Shown: positions 53,117 to 61,548, counted from the first letter of the stretch. The stretch is DNA of 64,000 bases from an uncultured Alphaproteobacteria bacterium (GCA_937920085.1 CALETE010000080.1:62001-126000), one strand, 5' to 3'. Made by a program: numbers and translations. The notes: a model not told the origin generated them from the sequence alone.

Positions 53117-53131
53117 GCAGTCGTTTTGGAC

Positions 53132-53731
53132 CTAAAGGTCGGGGAATAGAAGATGGTCGCCTGCCTGCTCCCTTCTGCTAGCTGGTCCGAGTCGTGGCCC
53201 CCGCTTGCCAGCCGCAAGGGTAAGTCCCGTTTGCGCTTCCAGCGCCTTGATCCAGTCCGCTGCCCCGACCGGGCGGCCCTTAGTCCGGGACGCGAGCAGG
53301 GCCCAGATCGCGGCTTCATCCTCCGCTGCCTTCAGCAAACCTGCAAAGTCCGGGACCCTGGCCAGGATCGGTGCCGTGATCACCACCCCGTCATCCTTGC
53401 CCTTCAGGTGAGCTCGTGCGCTGGACCGTCCCTGCCAGAGATGGCCGGTCACCTTGAGGCGGACATGGATACGGGCGCTGTATCGGCGGAGCGCTTCGAC
53501 AAAGGTCGCCCGCAGGCCATCTTAATGGCTGAGCATCATGTTGAAATGAACTTGGTTGAGCATGAGGCAATAGGCCCAGATCTCTGTGCTCGAGGCCCTG
53601 GCGGCCTTGGAGATCAGACCGAGATAGGCGGCTTAGTCGCCGTCATTGAAGAAATCCGGTTCCCGGTGATTGCCCCTTTGGATCACAATGTGGGGCGAGC
53701 CGGGGACAACGAAGCCGGCGAGTTTTTCCAT
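53132..53731 (-). pseudogene. REP-associated tyrosine transposase (RayT, Y1_Tnp), dead copy
   Basis: The leftward frame from ATG 53731 reads 'MEKLAGFVVPGSPHIVIQRG' and continues as a Y1 transposase, but it contains two in-frame TAA codons (after 'FFNDGD' and after 'MLSH'). The HUH motif reads 'NQVHF' instead of 'NHVHF', so the first metal histidine is lost. The tyrosine-bearing helix segment is deleted between 'GHLWQGR' and 'SSARAHL'; the C-terminal 'GRPVGAADWIKALEAQTG' part is intact. It cannot be active. Confidence 0.85.
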
Positions 53732-53856
53732 TTGGGTGTTCCGGGCTGTATAGCTCTATCAATATAATAGCACCGTAGTTTCACATCGCGTCACCGACAT
53801 TCAATATAATTGTGACGATATATAATATTACTTCAATTCTATGCAATTTTTTCTTA

Positions 53857-54204
53857 CTACATTTTAATTGCGAGCGACATCATTACAAACATTCCCAATA
53901 TTGCAGGTAAATACACTAGCGCAGTACTATAAATTTTAAAGTAGTCTAGTAAAAATAGGGCGAAAAACGATGCAATTGCGCTCAAAATTGCAAATGCTCT
54001 GAATTCGATAATTCTACGGGACCTCCTTTCCGATATATCCTCACTCCAAACAATTCTAGAGATACTGTGCAATCTTAATCCTATTGCAACAAGAAATGCA
54101 ATAAATAGCATAATTGTTGTGTTTGATCTACCAAAAATCAATAATATAACCGCAAATGAAATCATGAAATAAGATATAAATCTCATCAACTCATGCTTCT
54201 TCAT
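53857..54204 (-). CDS. Small AT-rich membrane protein, possible RHS-toxin immunity protein
   Basis: 115 residues from ATG 54204 (a TTG at 54216, overlapping the RHS stop, would add four). Three or four hydrophobic helices separated by a basic loop ('RIVWSEDISERRSRRIIEF'). The gene is strongly AT-rich against a GC-rich background, as polymorphic-toxin immunity genes often are. It directly follows the RHS gene on the same strand. No family recognised; the immunity role is from position. Confidence 0.65.
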   Translation of the reverse strand: MKKHELMRFISYFMISFAVILLIFGRSNTTIMLFIAFLVAIGLRLHSISRIVWSEDISERRSRRIIEFRAFAILSAIASFFALFLLDYFKIYSTALVYLPAILGMFVMMSLAIKM

Positions 54205-54212
54205 GTCATTGC

Positions 54213-55501
54213 TCAATTTTTACAGTTGCTGTCAATTTCGTTTTTGACTTCGGCCGCTTGGGTTGCGAGCTCTCCCAACGAATCCATAATTTTGTCCAGG
54301 GCTGATCCGGCTGCAGGAAATGCCTTTTCCAATTGCTTTGCCATGCTACCCACAGCATTGCTTGTTGCAAGTTGGGTAAGCGTCTTTAGGCTCGTAGTAA
54401 TAACCGGCGTCATGTTGCCACTTGAATAGGCTTTGTAGCCAGCGGCCAACGTGCCGGTCACAAACGCTCCATCAGCTATAAAGGTTGTGGTCGCTCCGAG
54501 CGCTGCTGTTGCTGGCGTATCAGCACCCAATGTAGCAACCTCTCCCGCTGTAAGCCCGATTGTGCCAAGCGCCCCTAACGCAGCAGTTTTTGTGAGGAAT
54601 TCAGAGGCCTGTGAAAATAGCTCCGCCAGCTCGGCAGCTTTCTTCTTTGCAGCTCGACATGCGACTCTCCTTTCTGCATCGTCGTGGTCGATCACTTCTG
54701 GCAGGGCACCTACCACAGTTGTGACAACACCACGCCCCGAAAGCCCAAGTTGTCCGAGAACTGTGGCTGAATCCCAACGCGACCCCATCACAGTGGGCCC
54801 CCAGATTTCAGTCCCATCTGGGTCCATCCCATTCACCGGATCCCCGTGCACGTAGGCATAGACATTCATCCCGTCCCCGTACCCAATCGGGTCGGTCTGC
54901 AGGAACCGCCCCATGCCCGGGTCATAGGCCCGGGCCTTATAGTGATAGAGCTGAGCCTCCGGCAGGGCGATCTGGCCGGTATAGCGGAAGCGTGATCCCG
55001 CCCAGGACTGGGGCTCCCCATAGGGGCCATAGGTATAGGGGGTGATGATGCCATTGGCGCCGGCCGTGCCGATCACCGAACCCTGACGATCACGATAGAG
55101 CCAGCGCGGGTCATTGCCGACATTGTCGACATTATAGGCTGAGGGCCCGCCCTCCAACCAGAGTAGGGGATCGTCGGTCCCTGTCCCATGGACGTAGGAG
55201 CGCAGCAGGGCGCCGGTGGCGCTGTTGTACTCCGCGATCAGCCGCGCGCCATCATAGAGAAAGTCCGTCCCCGCGGCGCCGGAGGTGGTCTTGGCGATCC
55301 GGCCCAGGGGGTCATAGGCGATGGTCAAGGGCGCGGCGCCGCCGGTCACCCCGATCAGCCTGTTCTCCACATCATAACTGAAGGTCCGGACGCCATCTGA
55401 GGTCAGATTGCCATTGGCGTCATAGCCCCCCGCCGTGGCGATGGCCGCATCCCGGTTCAGCTGGTCATGGGTGAAGTTGGTGGTGGTCGTCGGATGCCCG
55501 G
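54213..55501 (-). CDS. RHS repeat-associated core protein, C-terminal part with variable toxin tip (5' truncated)
   Basis: About 430 residues remain of a protein that usually exceeds 1000. YD-type repeats ('YDANGNLTSDGVRTFSYDVENRLIGV'-type region) lead to the RHS core 'RYTGQIALPEAQLYHYKARAYDPGMGRFLQTDP' region and 'NVYAYVHGDPVNGMDPDG'. After that a new, Ala/Gly-rich tip of about 190 residues with hydrophobic stretches and a helical end ('AKQLEKAFPAAGSALDKIMDS') replaces the core: the variable effector. Tip family not recognised; hydrophobicity fits a membrane-acting toxin. The 5' end is cut by repeat R2. Confidence 0.82.
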
Positions 55502-55617
55502 ACCAGGCGGCCGGAGACACCGCCGAATGACGGTTTGAGCGGCGGAACGCCCCGGCGTCGCGGGGTTTCAGCGGGGTCGCTTCGGAGTGGAGACCAGTTG
55601 CCGCGACTGCGTGGCGG
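55502..55617 (+). repeat. 116-bp direct repeat R2, right copy
   Basis: Same orientation and length as 43666-43781, about six mismatches. It interrupts the RHS coding region on its left and its last bases (TGGCGG) are also the CCA end of the tRNA fragment read on the minus strand. Confidence 0.9.
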
Positions 55618-55661
55618 CCCGGGAGGGACTCGAACCCCCGACCTTCGCTTTAGGAAGACGA
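55612..55661 (-). tRNA. tRNA-Arg(CCU) 3' fragment, attachment site of the integrated element
   Basis: Read leftward this is the 3' half of a tRNA: anticodon CCU (55652-55654), variable loop, T-arm with a 5-bp stem and loop TTCGAGT, 3' acceptor strand CCGGGCC, discriminator G and CCA (55612-55614). The 5' half is missing; integrase sequence takes its place. This is the pattern left at the far end of an element integrated at a tRNA 3' end. An intact copy should exist at the other end, outside the window. The anticodon assignment rests on a stem with one mismatch. Confidence 0.8.
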
Positions 55662-56786
55662 CGCGGGCTTTCCCTTACGGCGTTGTTTCGGAACAACATA
55701 TTCAAGGTCCGAATTTTCCACTCCGGGATTATTCCGGGACTCGCCCTCGACCGCGGCGCGAAGGTCAGACTCGAGCGCGTGGGCGTATATCAGCGTGGAC
55801 TTGATGTCCTTATGCCCTAGCAATTGCTGGGTGACCTTGAGGTTACCCGTTCTTCGCAAGGTGGAAGTGCCGGCATGGTGGCGGGCGCCATGAATGACCC
55901 GGCCCATCGCCAAGCCAGCGCGCTTGCTTGCGGACAATAGCCTAGCGTGCAGGCCGTGGTAGGTCAGCGGCACTAGCTCGCCTGATGGGCCTTGCTCAAA
56001 CCAAATTGTATCCAGCGAGGCCGCTCTTGCACGCCCTACCCGTGCGGCAATCTGGCGGGCGTCATCTGCTCGGAGTGGGATGACGTGGGGATCTTTCTTG
56101 CGCTTCTGAAGTATCAGGCGCGGGCCATCAGGGTCGAAGGCGTCTGGCGCGAAAAACAGTTCATTGAACCTGAAGCCATAGGTTAGGAGCAACTGCATCG
56201 GCATACGTGATGCATCGTCGCACTGCGCGAGCCAGGCCACTTGCTGCGCATCCGTGTAATATTGGATGCGGGGCGGTGGTTCTGGAAGTATGAGTTCCTG
56301 CCAGTTAATGGGCCGGAGCCCTGGCTCCTCCCATACCTTGGCGGCACGCGACATGATTGGCCTTAGCGTCCCCACTATGTCCAGGTTCACGGTTGCGTTC
56401 GACAGGCTGTAGGCTTTGGCCGTGCGCCCTTGCGCCTTCGTGTAAGTCTCGCCGCGTCGCTTCTCTATCGCCCTGGCAACATCACGTGTTGTGATATCCC
56501 GCAACATGCGATTCTTGCCTAGCAGCCTGACCATGATAGCAACGCGCCGCTCTACCGTTTCTGGCTTGCGGCGGTGCTGTCCCTTTTGAGACCACCAAAG
56601 GCCGGCGGCTTCATCCAGCGTTAGACCGTCTCGGCCAATACCGAGCGCTGCGTTGTCGCGGTGGTTACGCTCTACTTTCTCGGCTTTGGCGCGGGTCTCG
56701 ACGCCGGTCGAGCCGTGAAAGCGACGACCTGCGATTTGAAAATCGTATTGGAAGTAGCGGCTCTTCGGCGTTCTGTAGACTGACAT
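55650..56786 (-). CDS. Tyrosine-recombinase integrase
   Basis: 378-residue phage-type integrase. N-terminal Arm/SAM-like region about 1-150; catalytic domain with Arg in 'LLLTYGFRFNEL', H-x-x-R-type 'HGARHHAGTSTL', 'QQLLGHKDIKSTLIYAH' with the nucleophile Tyr near residue 340. Its TAA stop lies inside the tRNA-Arg anticodon loop, so gene and attachment site are fused. It points at the left border of the element. Confidence 0.93.
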   Translation of the reverse strand: MSVYRTPKSRYFQYDFQIAGRRFHGSTGVETRAKAEKVERNHRDNAALGIGRDGLTLDEAAGLWWSQKGQHRRKPETVERRVAIMVRLLGKNRMLRDITTRDVARAIEKRRGETYTKAQGRTAKAYSLSNATVNLDIVGTLRPIMSRAAKVWEEPGLRPINWQELILPEPPPRIQYYTDAQQVAWLAQCDDASRMPMQLLLTYGFRFNELFFAPDAFDPDGPRLILQKRKKDPHVIPLRADDARQIAARVGRARAASLDTIWFEQGPSGELVPLTYHGLHARLLSASKRAGLAMGRVIHGARHHAGTSTLRRTGNLKVTQQLLGHKDIKSTLIYAHALESDLRAAVEGESRNNPGVENSDLEYVVPKQRRKGKPASSS

Positions 56787-57019
56787 TCATGGGTCTCGCT
56801 TAGAAAGGCCCGCAAGTCGGCCTCTATATATCGGCGCTGCTTGCCTACCCGGATCGCACGAATGCCGGGTTCATCAGAAAGAGCGCGTAGCGTCTTTTCG
56901 TCAAGGCCAAGGAGCCTAGCCGCACCACCGCTTGTCAGGAAGGCACCCGCAGAGAATGCGTCTGCAAATCTAGCCTCTGTGATCGGCCCTAAGTCTTGAT
57001 GCCCACTCAGTGCCACCAT
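56672..57019 (-). CDS. Excisionase-like helix-turn-helix protein
   Basis: 115 residues. A MerR/excisionase-type winged helix at about 28-75 ('FLTSGGAARLLGLDEKTLRAL' then 'IRVGKQRRYIEADLRAFL'). The last 38 codons overlap the integrase gene in another frame, a common int/xis arrangement. The HTH lies wholly in unshared DNA. A role as recombination directionality factor is inferred. Confidence 0.7.
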   Translation of the reverse strand: MVALSGHQDLGPITEARFADAFSAGAFLTSGGAARLLGLDEKTLRALSDEPGIRAIRVGKQRRYIEADLRAFLSETHECQSTERRRAATSNTIFKSQVVAFTARPASRPAPKPRK

Positions 57020-57175
57020 GCATCCCTATTGATTAGCAGGCCAAGGCGGGCCGCAAATGAATTCAGCAGCTCTGAGACTTAACGAAATGTGACCGCATGA
57101 CCGTGCGTCGAAAGTTCGGGGGAGTTCTGGTCAGTTCGTTTACCGGCGCTTTTGCCGCTCTAGGAGTTAGATCGA

Positions 57176-57391
57176 ATGGCAAGTTCTACCCGACTACTTC
57201 GCCCCGAAACGGTTCGAGAGCTTACGACCCTAAGCCGAACCACAATGCACGAGATGATAAAGGCTGGGACCTTCCCCCGGCCCCTCAAGATAGGGCGCTC
57301 GCGGATCGCATGGCCTGAAAAAGAGATTGATGACTGGATTGCGGCGCGCACTCCATCTGGCTCCGGCGCGCTCCCCCAGGTGGAGGTCTGA
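57176..57391 (+). CDS. alpA: AlpA-family transcriptional regulator
   Basis: 71-residue AlpA-type HTH: 'LLRPETVRELTTLSRTTMHEMIKAGTFPRPLKIGRSRIAWPEKEIDDWI' is the whole domain. AlpA proteins control excision or early genes in prophages and satellites. First gene of the rightward operon, divergent from xis/int, 156 bp apart. Confidence 0.88.
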   Translation: MASSTRLLRPETVRELTTLSRTTMHEMIKAGTFPRPLKIGRSRIAWPEKEIDDWIAARTPSGSGALPQVEV

Positions 57392-57394
57392 ACG

Positions 57395-57598
57395 ATGGGC
57401 ACCTTCAACGAGGATTACTTCGAACCCGACGCCGGGGACCACTATAAAATGCTGTCGTTCGACTACGATGACTCCCACACCGTCGAACGCTCCAAAGCGA
57501 TATCCCTCAAGCGTCTCGCTGACTTCTTTTATTCGCCGGAAGTCCAGGCGGTGATGGGCATGTTGGGACCATTTGTGAGCAAGGGTCGGCCTGAGTGA
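57395..57598 (+). CDS. Small acidic protein of unknown function
   Basis: 67 residues between alpA (3 bases before) and the primase gene (4-base overlap), so clearly part of that operon. Acidic first half ('FNEDYFEPDAGDHYKMLSFDYDD'), then a helix ('LKRLADFFYSPEVQAVMGML'). No family recognised. Tight coupling to the replication gene suggests a replication accessory. Confidence 0.7.
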   Translation: MGTFNEDYFEPDAGDHYKMLSFDYDDSHTVERSKAISLKRLADFFYSPEVQAVMGMLGPFVSKGRPE

Positions 57599-59958
57599 TC
57601 AGCACCCCTTACGCCTCTGCGTCGGCCGACCTGTCCCCGCTCGGATTCCGCGTCCTACCCCTGATACCACACGACATCGGCCACCATGGCGGGCGCGGCA
57701 AGGCACCTGGTGAACTATCCATGGGAGCATGGCGCGGAATGTCGCGGTGGCAGCGGTTCCGCGACTCCGCTCCGTCCAAATTTGAGGTAGACCTGTGGGA
57801 GAAGTACCCCAAGGCGAACGCCGGTATCGTCATGGGAACACCCGTTGGACCCGACATGCACGTTGTTGCCCTGGACTTCGACGCGACCGACTTCGACGTG
57901 CTACAGACAGTGCTACGCGCCGCGCCATCATCCCCGATGGTGAAGCGCGGTCAGAAGGGTGAGACGCGGCTATACATTGCGGCCAAGGGGTTCAAGACCC
58001 GGTCCTATGATGGTCCTGACGGGCGCATCCTGGACGTGCTGACCGGCTTCGACACGCGCCAAACTGTCGTCCCCCCTTCGATCCACCCGGCGACAGGCAA
58101 GCCCTATGTCTGGACAGCCGGACCTGTCCCCGCCTCGCAACTTCCCGTCCTGACCGATGAGGATATGCAGGCTATCGAGGAAGCGATGGAAACGTGCGGC
58201 TGGGTCCGCGGTGGTTCATCCGCTCGCGCCAAAAAGGTTCTCGCGCCAGGGTCCGCGCTTCCAGATGACGATGACTTTTTCACCGAAACCAAGACGGCGG
58301 CCCTCTCGAATTTAGAGGCCTGGGTCTACGACTTGGACGTTTACGGCCTTCGCCCTGCGCGCAATGGCTATGAAGCTGTCGCGACCTGGAGGGCTTCTAA
58401 CACAGGTCGGCCAATACCTGAGCGCAAGCGGAACCTCTCGATCCAGCCGAACGGGATATCTGATTTTGGCAATGGCTGGACAGGATCAGCGATTGATCTG
58501 GTTATGGAGGCGCAAGGGCTGGATCAGGCAGACGCCACCACCTGGCTACGCGACCGACTATTCCCACCGACTGAATTGATCGTCCTGGATCAGCGACCGA
58601 AACATGTACAGGAATCGCCGGAAATCGAACACGTTCCGCCGACATGTACAGTTTCCGCCTTCCAGCCTGACATATCGCAGCCCTTAGTTAGCCAGCCGGC
58701 GCCCGCTGTAATCAATACCGCCGAAGAATCCAGCGAGCTACCCGAACACCTGACTCGAGTGCCCGGTCTGCTAGGCGAGATCACGGACTGGATTTGCGCA
58801 TCGGCCAAGCGGCCACAGCGAGGCTTGGCGCTAGGCGCAGCTATTACCCTGGTCGGGACTGCAGCCGGGCGTAAGGTGGCAGGCCCAACAGACAGCGGGA
58901 CACACCTGTACGTCCTGGCTATCGCTCCGACCGGCGCTGGCAAGGATCACCCGCTCAAATGCATCGGGCGCATCCTGACTGCGGCCACGATGAAGGCGCA
59001 CAATGGCCCGTCGCAGTTCATGTCCATGTCCGCGGTTATCAATACCCTGACAAATCAACCCCTGACTTTGTCCGCCATGGATGAGTTCGGCTCGTTTCTG
59101 AAGCGTGTAAATGGGGCAAGGTCTGGCAATCACGAGCAGGCCATCAGCGGTATCATGCGGCAAATGTGGGGTAGTTCGTTCGGAGAGATCGAAACGCCTG
59201 CCTATTCACAGATGCCTTCTCGCACCCTGGTTTCGCCCGCCTTTAGCATCTACGGCGTAAGCACGGCCGAGGAGTTCTATGCCGCGGTGGAGGGAGGCGA
59301 CATTTCGAACGGCTTCCTAAACCGCTTTATGACAATCTCGACTAAGACTCGGCCTGCCAAACAGAAACCCACGGCCTCGATCTTCGAGGTTCCCGAGTCC
59401 ATCTTCAAGGGGATGATCAACATCTATTCCATTGGCGGATTGCTTATGTCAGCAACCATGCACGCCGGACAATCTAACGCACCGGCCATGACGGTCCCTT
59501 GGGACGATGACCAGGCGGAACATGTCTACGACAAGCTAGATGCGTACATCGAGACTCGGGAGAAGGACGCCGCTTTCCTGTCGCGGACGGCCGAAATGGC
59601 GGTTCGGCTAGCGACTATCCGCGCCATTGGTATCAGCTACATGGCGCCGCGCATCACGGTAGCTGATATGGAATGGGGCCGGGATCTAGCCCTATGGTCG
59701 GCCGAACGCATGATGGAGGATGCTGGCGACCTCATGGCAGAAACTGCAACTCAGGGGTCTACAAAAAAGGTGCTAGCCCTCATCAAAAGTGAGGGGACGA
59801 TCAGTCACAGCCTCCTAGTTCGCAAGATGCAGCACTCGCACAAAGCCAGAGAACTGAAGGACTTCATCCAAAGTCTAGTTGAGTCAGGGCAAATCACTGC
59901 CGAACAAGTTAGACCGCCTTCAGGTGGACCAGCGCGGGCGATCTATCGGGCTGCATAA
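57595..59958 (+). CDS. PrimPol-helicase replication protein
   Basis: 787 residues. N-terminal bifunctional primase-polymerase domain (about 10-205): 'NAGIVMGTPVGPDMHVVALDFDATD' with the catalytic D-x-D, 'LDVLTGFDTRQTVVPPSIHPATGKPYVW' with the conserved histidine. A zinc-free linker follows (about 215-390), then an ATPase/helicase-like domain (about 390-700) with P-loop 'APTGAGKDH' and 'LSAMDEFG' as Walker B. A winged C-terminal region ends it. Such proteins initiate replication of integrated plasmids and phage satellites. Overlaps the small acidic protein gene. Confidence 0.88.
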   Translation: MISTPYASASADLSPLGFRVLPLIPHDIGHHGGRGKAPGELSMGAWRGMSRWQRFRDSAPSKFEVDLWEKYPKANAGIVMGTPVGPDMHVVALDFDATDFDVLQTVLRAAPSSPMVKRGQKGETRLYIAAKGFKTRSYDGPDGRILDVLTGFDTRQTVVPPSIHPATGKPYVWTAGPVPASQLPVLTDEDMQAIEEAMETCGWVRGGSSARAKKVLAPGSALPDDDDFFTETKTAALSNLEAWVYDLDVYGLRPARNGYEAVATWRASNTGRPIPERKRNLSIQPNGISDFGNGWTGSAIDLVMEAQGLDQADATTWLRDRLFPPTELIVLDQRPKHVQESPEIEHVPPTCTVSAFQPDISQPLVSQPAPAVINTAEESSELPEHLTRVPGLLGEITDWICASAKRPQRGLALGAAITLVGTAAGRKVAGPTDSGTHLYVLAIAPTGAGKDHPLKCIGRILTAATMKAHNGPSQFMSMSAVINTLTNQPLTLSAMDEFGSFLKRVNGARSGNHEQAISGIMRQMWGSSFGEIETPAYSQMPSRTLVSPAFSIYGVSTAEEFYAAVEGGDISNGFLNRFMTISTKTRPAKQKPTASIFEVPESIFKGMINIYSIGGLLMSATMHAGQSNAPAMTVPWDDDQAEHVYDKLDAYIETREKDAAFLSRTAEMAVRLATIRAIGISYMAPRITVADMEWGRDLALWSAERMMEDAGDLMAETATQGSTKKVLALIKSEGTISHSLLVRKMQHSHKARELKDFIQSLVESGQITAEQVRPPSGGPARAIYRAA

Positions 59959-60075
59959 TCACCGGGAGCCGATAGCATTGGTACTAACTAGACGAACCGG
60001 GGAGCTTAAATCCTACGGCCCGTCACCCGGCAACGCGCCGCGGCGGATAGCAAGTCCGCCCTCCTTGTGGCCGTC

Positions 60076-60243
60076 TCACTGATCCGCACAGAGAACTGTA
60101 AGCCCTAGTTCTACAAGGCGCCGGATTGCTTCAGAGCGCGTCGGGATATCCGGCTGAACGCGGCGCCAGTCATCAATCTTGGCGGCTAGCTCATCCGATA
60201 GGCGGACCTGGACAAGGCGGGGAAGTATCGTCGGGCGTTTCAT
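60076..60243 (-). CDS. Ribbon-helix-helix regulator (55 aa)
   Basis: Short leftward gene: the protein starts 'MKRPTILPRLVQVRLSDELA', followed by 'AKIDDWRRVQ' and 'PTRSEAIRRLVELGL', the beta-strand then two helices of a RHH (Arc/CopG-type) DNA-binding domain. ATG 60243, TGA at 60076. A perfect 17-bp palindrome lies 40 bases upstream, in the divergent promoter shared with the next rightward gene, a probable autoregulatory site. Could be an element repressor or an antitoxin without its toxin. Confidence 0.8.
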   Translation of the reverse strand: MKRPTILPRLVQVRLSDELAAKIDDWRRVQPDIPTRSEAIRRLVELGLTVLCADQ

Positions 60244-60282
60244 GCGTTTCGAATATCACAGCCATTGACCGATGCGAACGCA

Positions 60283-60299
60283 TTCGTGTAGTACACGAA
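60283..60299. promoter_or_regulatory. Perfect palindrome TTCGTGTAGTACACGAA
   Basis: 8-bp arms around a single central base. It sits between the divergent RHH gene and the 60364 gene. Likely operator of the RHH protein. Confidence 0.75.
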
Positions 60300-60363
60300 A
60301 TGGTGGACGGCGAAATATGAGTCTCCCGTTCGGACTGACTTAGAAACGACGAGAGGGAGCGCC

Positions 60364-60630
60364 ATGCTTGAAGCCGCAGCTACACACAACCAACAGGTAG
60401 GCGAACCAAAGTCTCGCTACATTGCCGCGATGAGTGCCGCGCTTTCCCTAGCTGAAGGTATCCGGCGTCTGGCAGAGGCTGGACTGGAATCTGCCTCTCG
60501 TGATTGGGAGGGCGAGCAGCTTCTGGCCTCAGAGATCGCATCTAGCATCGGCGAAAACGCCGGTCGCCTCATCGCAATATCAACAATCGGGGCAGCAACG
60601 AAGGCCACCAAAGTAGCATTGGCGGCCTAG
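60364..60630 (+). CDS. Small helical protein of unknown function
   Basis: 88 residues, ATG preceded by GAGAGGGAG. Mostly alpha-helical and Ala-rich ('RYIAAMSAALSLAEGIRRLAEAGLES', then 'ASSIGENAGRLIAISTIGAATKATKVAL'). No family recognised. Divergent from the RHH gene and probably repressed through the palindrome between them. Confidence 0.6.
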   Translation: MLEAAATHNQQVGEPKSRYIAAMSAALSLAEGIRRLAEAGLESASRDWEGEQLLASEIASSIGENAGRLIAISTIGAATKATKVALAA

Positions 60631-60763
60631 ACTCCATGCTTGCTGCCCCGTGAGGGTGTGGCTAGACCCATGCCATGAGCAGGCCGTTTCGGGATGGCCT
60701 CAAGCGTCAGTTTGGACGCGCCGCTCATGGCGTCTGAGTCGAAAGGCACAGGCGTCAGCATAC

Positions 60764-60789
60764 TTAACCGACGGAACGTCTGCGGTTAA
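60764..60789. promoter_or_regulatory. Nested inverted repeat before the second HTH gene
   Basis: TTAACC (60764-60769) pairs with GGTTAA (60784-60789); inside it GACG-GAA-CGTC forms a second stem. 24 bases before the ATG at 60814. Probable operator or leader hairpin of that regulator gene. Confidence 0.55.
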
Positions 60790-60813
60790 ACCCTGAGCCC
60801 GAGAGCTTCACCC

Positions 60814-61131
60814 ATGCCCGACGATCACCCCCGTATGACTACCAAGGAGGTATGCGCCCTGGCGCGGTACACTCCTGCCACGCTATGGCGCCGCATAGAT
60901 GCGGGCCACATGCCAAGGCCAATTGATCGCGGCGGTGGTGGATACCTCTTTGACAGGAGATCCGTGCTCGCAGCGCTCGGCATAGTGTCACCGGCCGAAC
61001 CCATCGCCGAACCTCAGGCAAGTTGGGACTTCGACCCCGATGCCTACAGTGCAACTCACGCTCGGACGCTACGTCGTCGTAAAGGCGCGGGTTGGCGGGA
61101 TAGGCACAAGGAGCCGGCTGGTGAATCGTAG
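60814..61131 (+). CDS. AlpA-like helix-turn-helix protein
   Basis: 105 residues. 'MTTKEVCALARYTPATLWRRIDAGHMPRPID' followed by 'GGYLFDRRSVLAAL' is an AlpA/MerR-type DNA-binding domain (residues 8-55); the tail is basic ('RTLRRRKGAGWRDRHK'). It lies just left of the iteron region, so it may regulate or bind the origin. An upstream ATG is the only sensible start. Confidence 0.75.
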   Translation: MPDDHPRMTTKEVCALARYTPATLWRRIDAGHMPRPIDRGGGGYLFDRRSVLAALGIVSPAEPIAEPQASWDFDPDAYSATHARTLRRRKGAGWRDRHKEPAGES

Positions 61132-61548
61132 TTCACACCGGCTGCACCGTTCTTCACGAAGGACCGCCGCGCAGGTGCACCAGCCTATAGGCTAGGTTGT
61201 CGCCAATCCGCGTGAAGAACGTGAATAACGATAGTCGCAAAAACCCTTATATAATAAGGATATATCATCATTATTCACGTTGTTCGTCTTTCACAACACC
61301 TATGGATTTTGAGGCATTAGCCTAGGGGGCTAGCGGCTTTGATAAGACCCCCCTGTGAATAGTGAAGAACGTGAAAGACGGGCGGCACCCGCGCTTGATC
61401 ACCCGCAATGCCTGGTACTTTAGAAGCAATTGCCCACCAGCCCCAGGCTTGTCTAAGCCAACGCTTCCCGCCCTATGTAAGGTCTGGGGAATGCGCAAAT
61501 CTGACTTCGTGCGTTGGAAAATAGGGTTCCGCGCCTGAGTTTAACGGC
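61132..61548. repeat. Iteron-flanked AT-rich region, candidate replication origin
   Basis: Copies of a 9-10 bp unit GTGAA(G/A/T)AAC occur at 61148-61158 (minus), 61211-61230 (two in tandem: CGTGAAGAA then CGTGAATAA), 61271-61293 (minus, TTATTCACG and TCTTTCAC) and 61362-61380 (two). They surround an AT-rich core (about 61235-61270). CGTGAATAA and TTATTCACG form a perfect inverted pair about this core. No gene is seen in the 417 bp. Together with the primase gene this is a credible origin. Confidence 0.65.

Noticed and set aside
60126..60320. Rightward frame opposite the RHH gene
   Set aside because: The leftward strand gives a clear ribbon-helix-helix protein and the operator sits in this frame's middle.
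61211..61380. CRISPR array
   Set aside because: Repeats are 9-10 bp, in both orientations and irregularly spaced, with no cas gene; iterons fit better. No CRISPR array was seen anywhere in the window.
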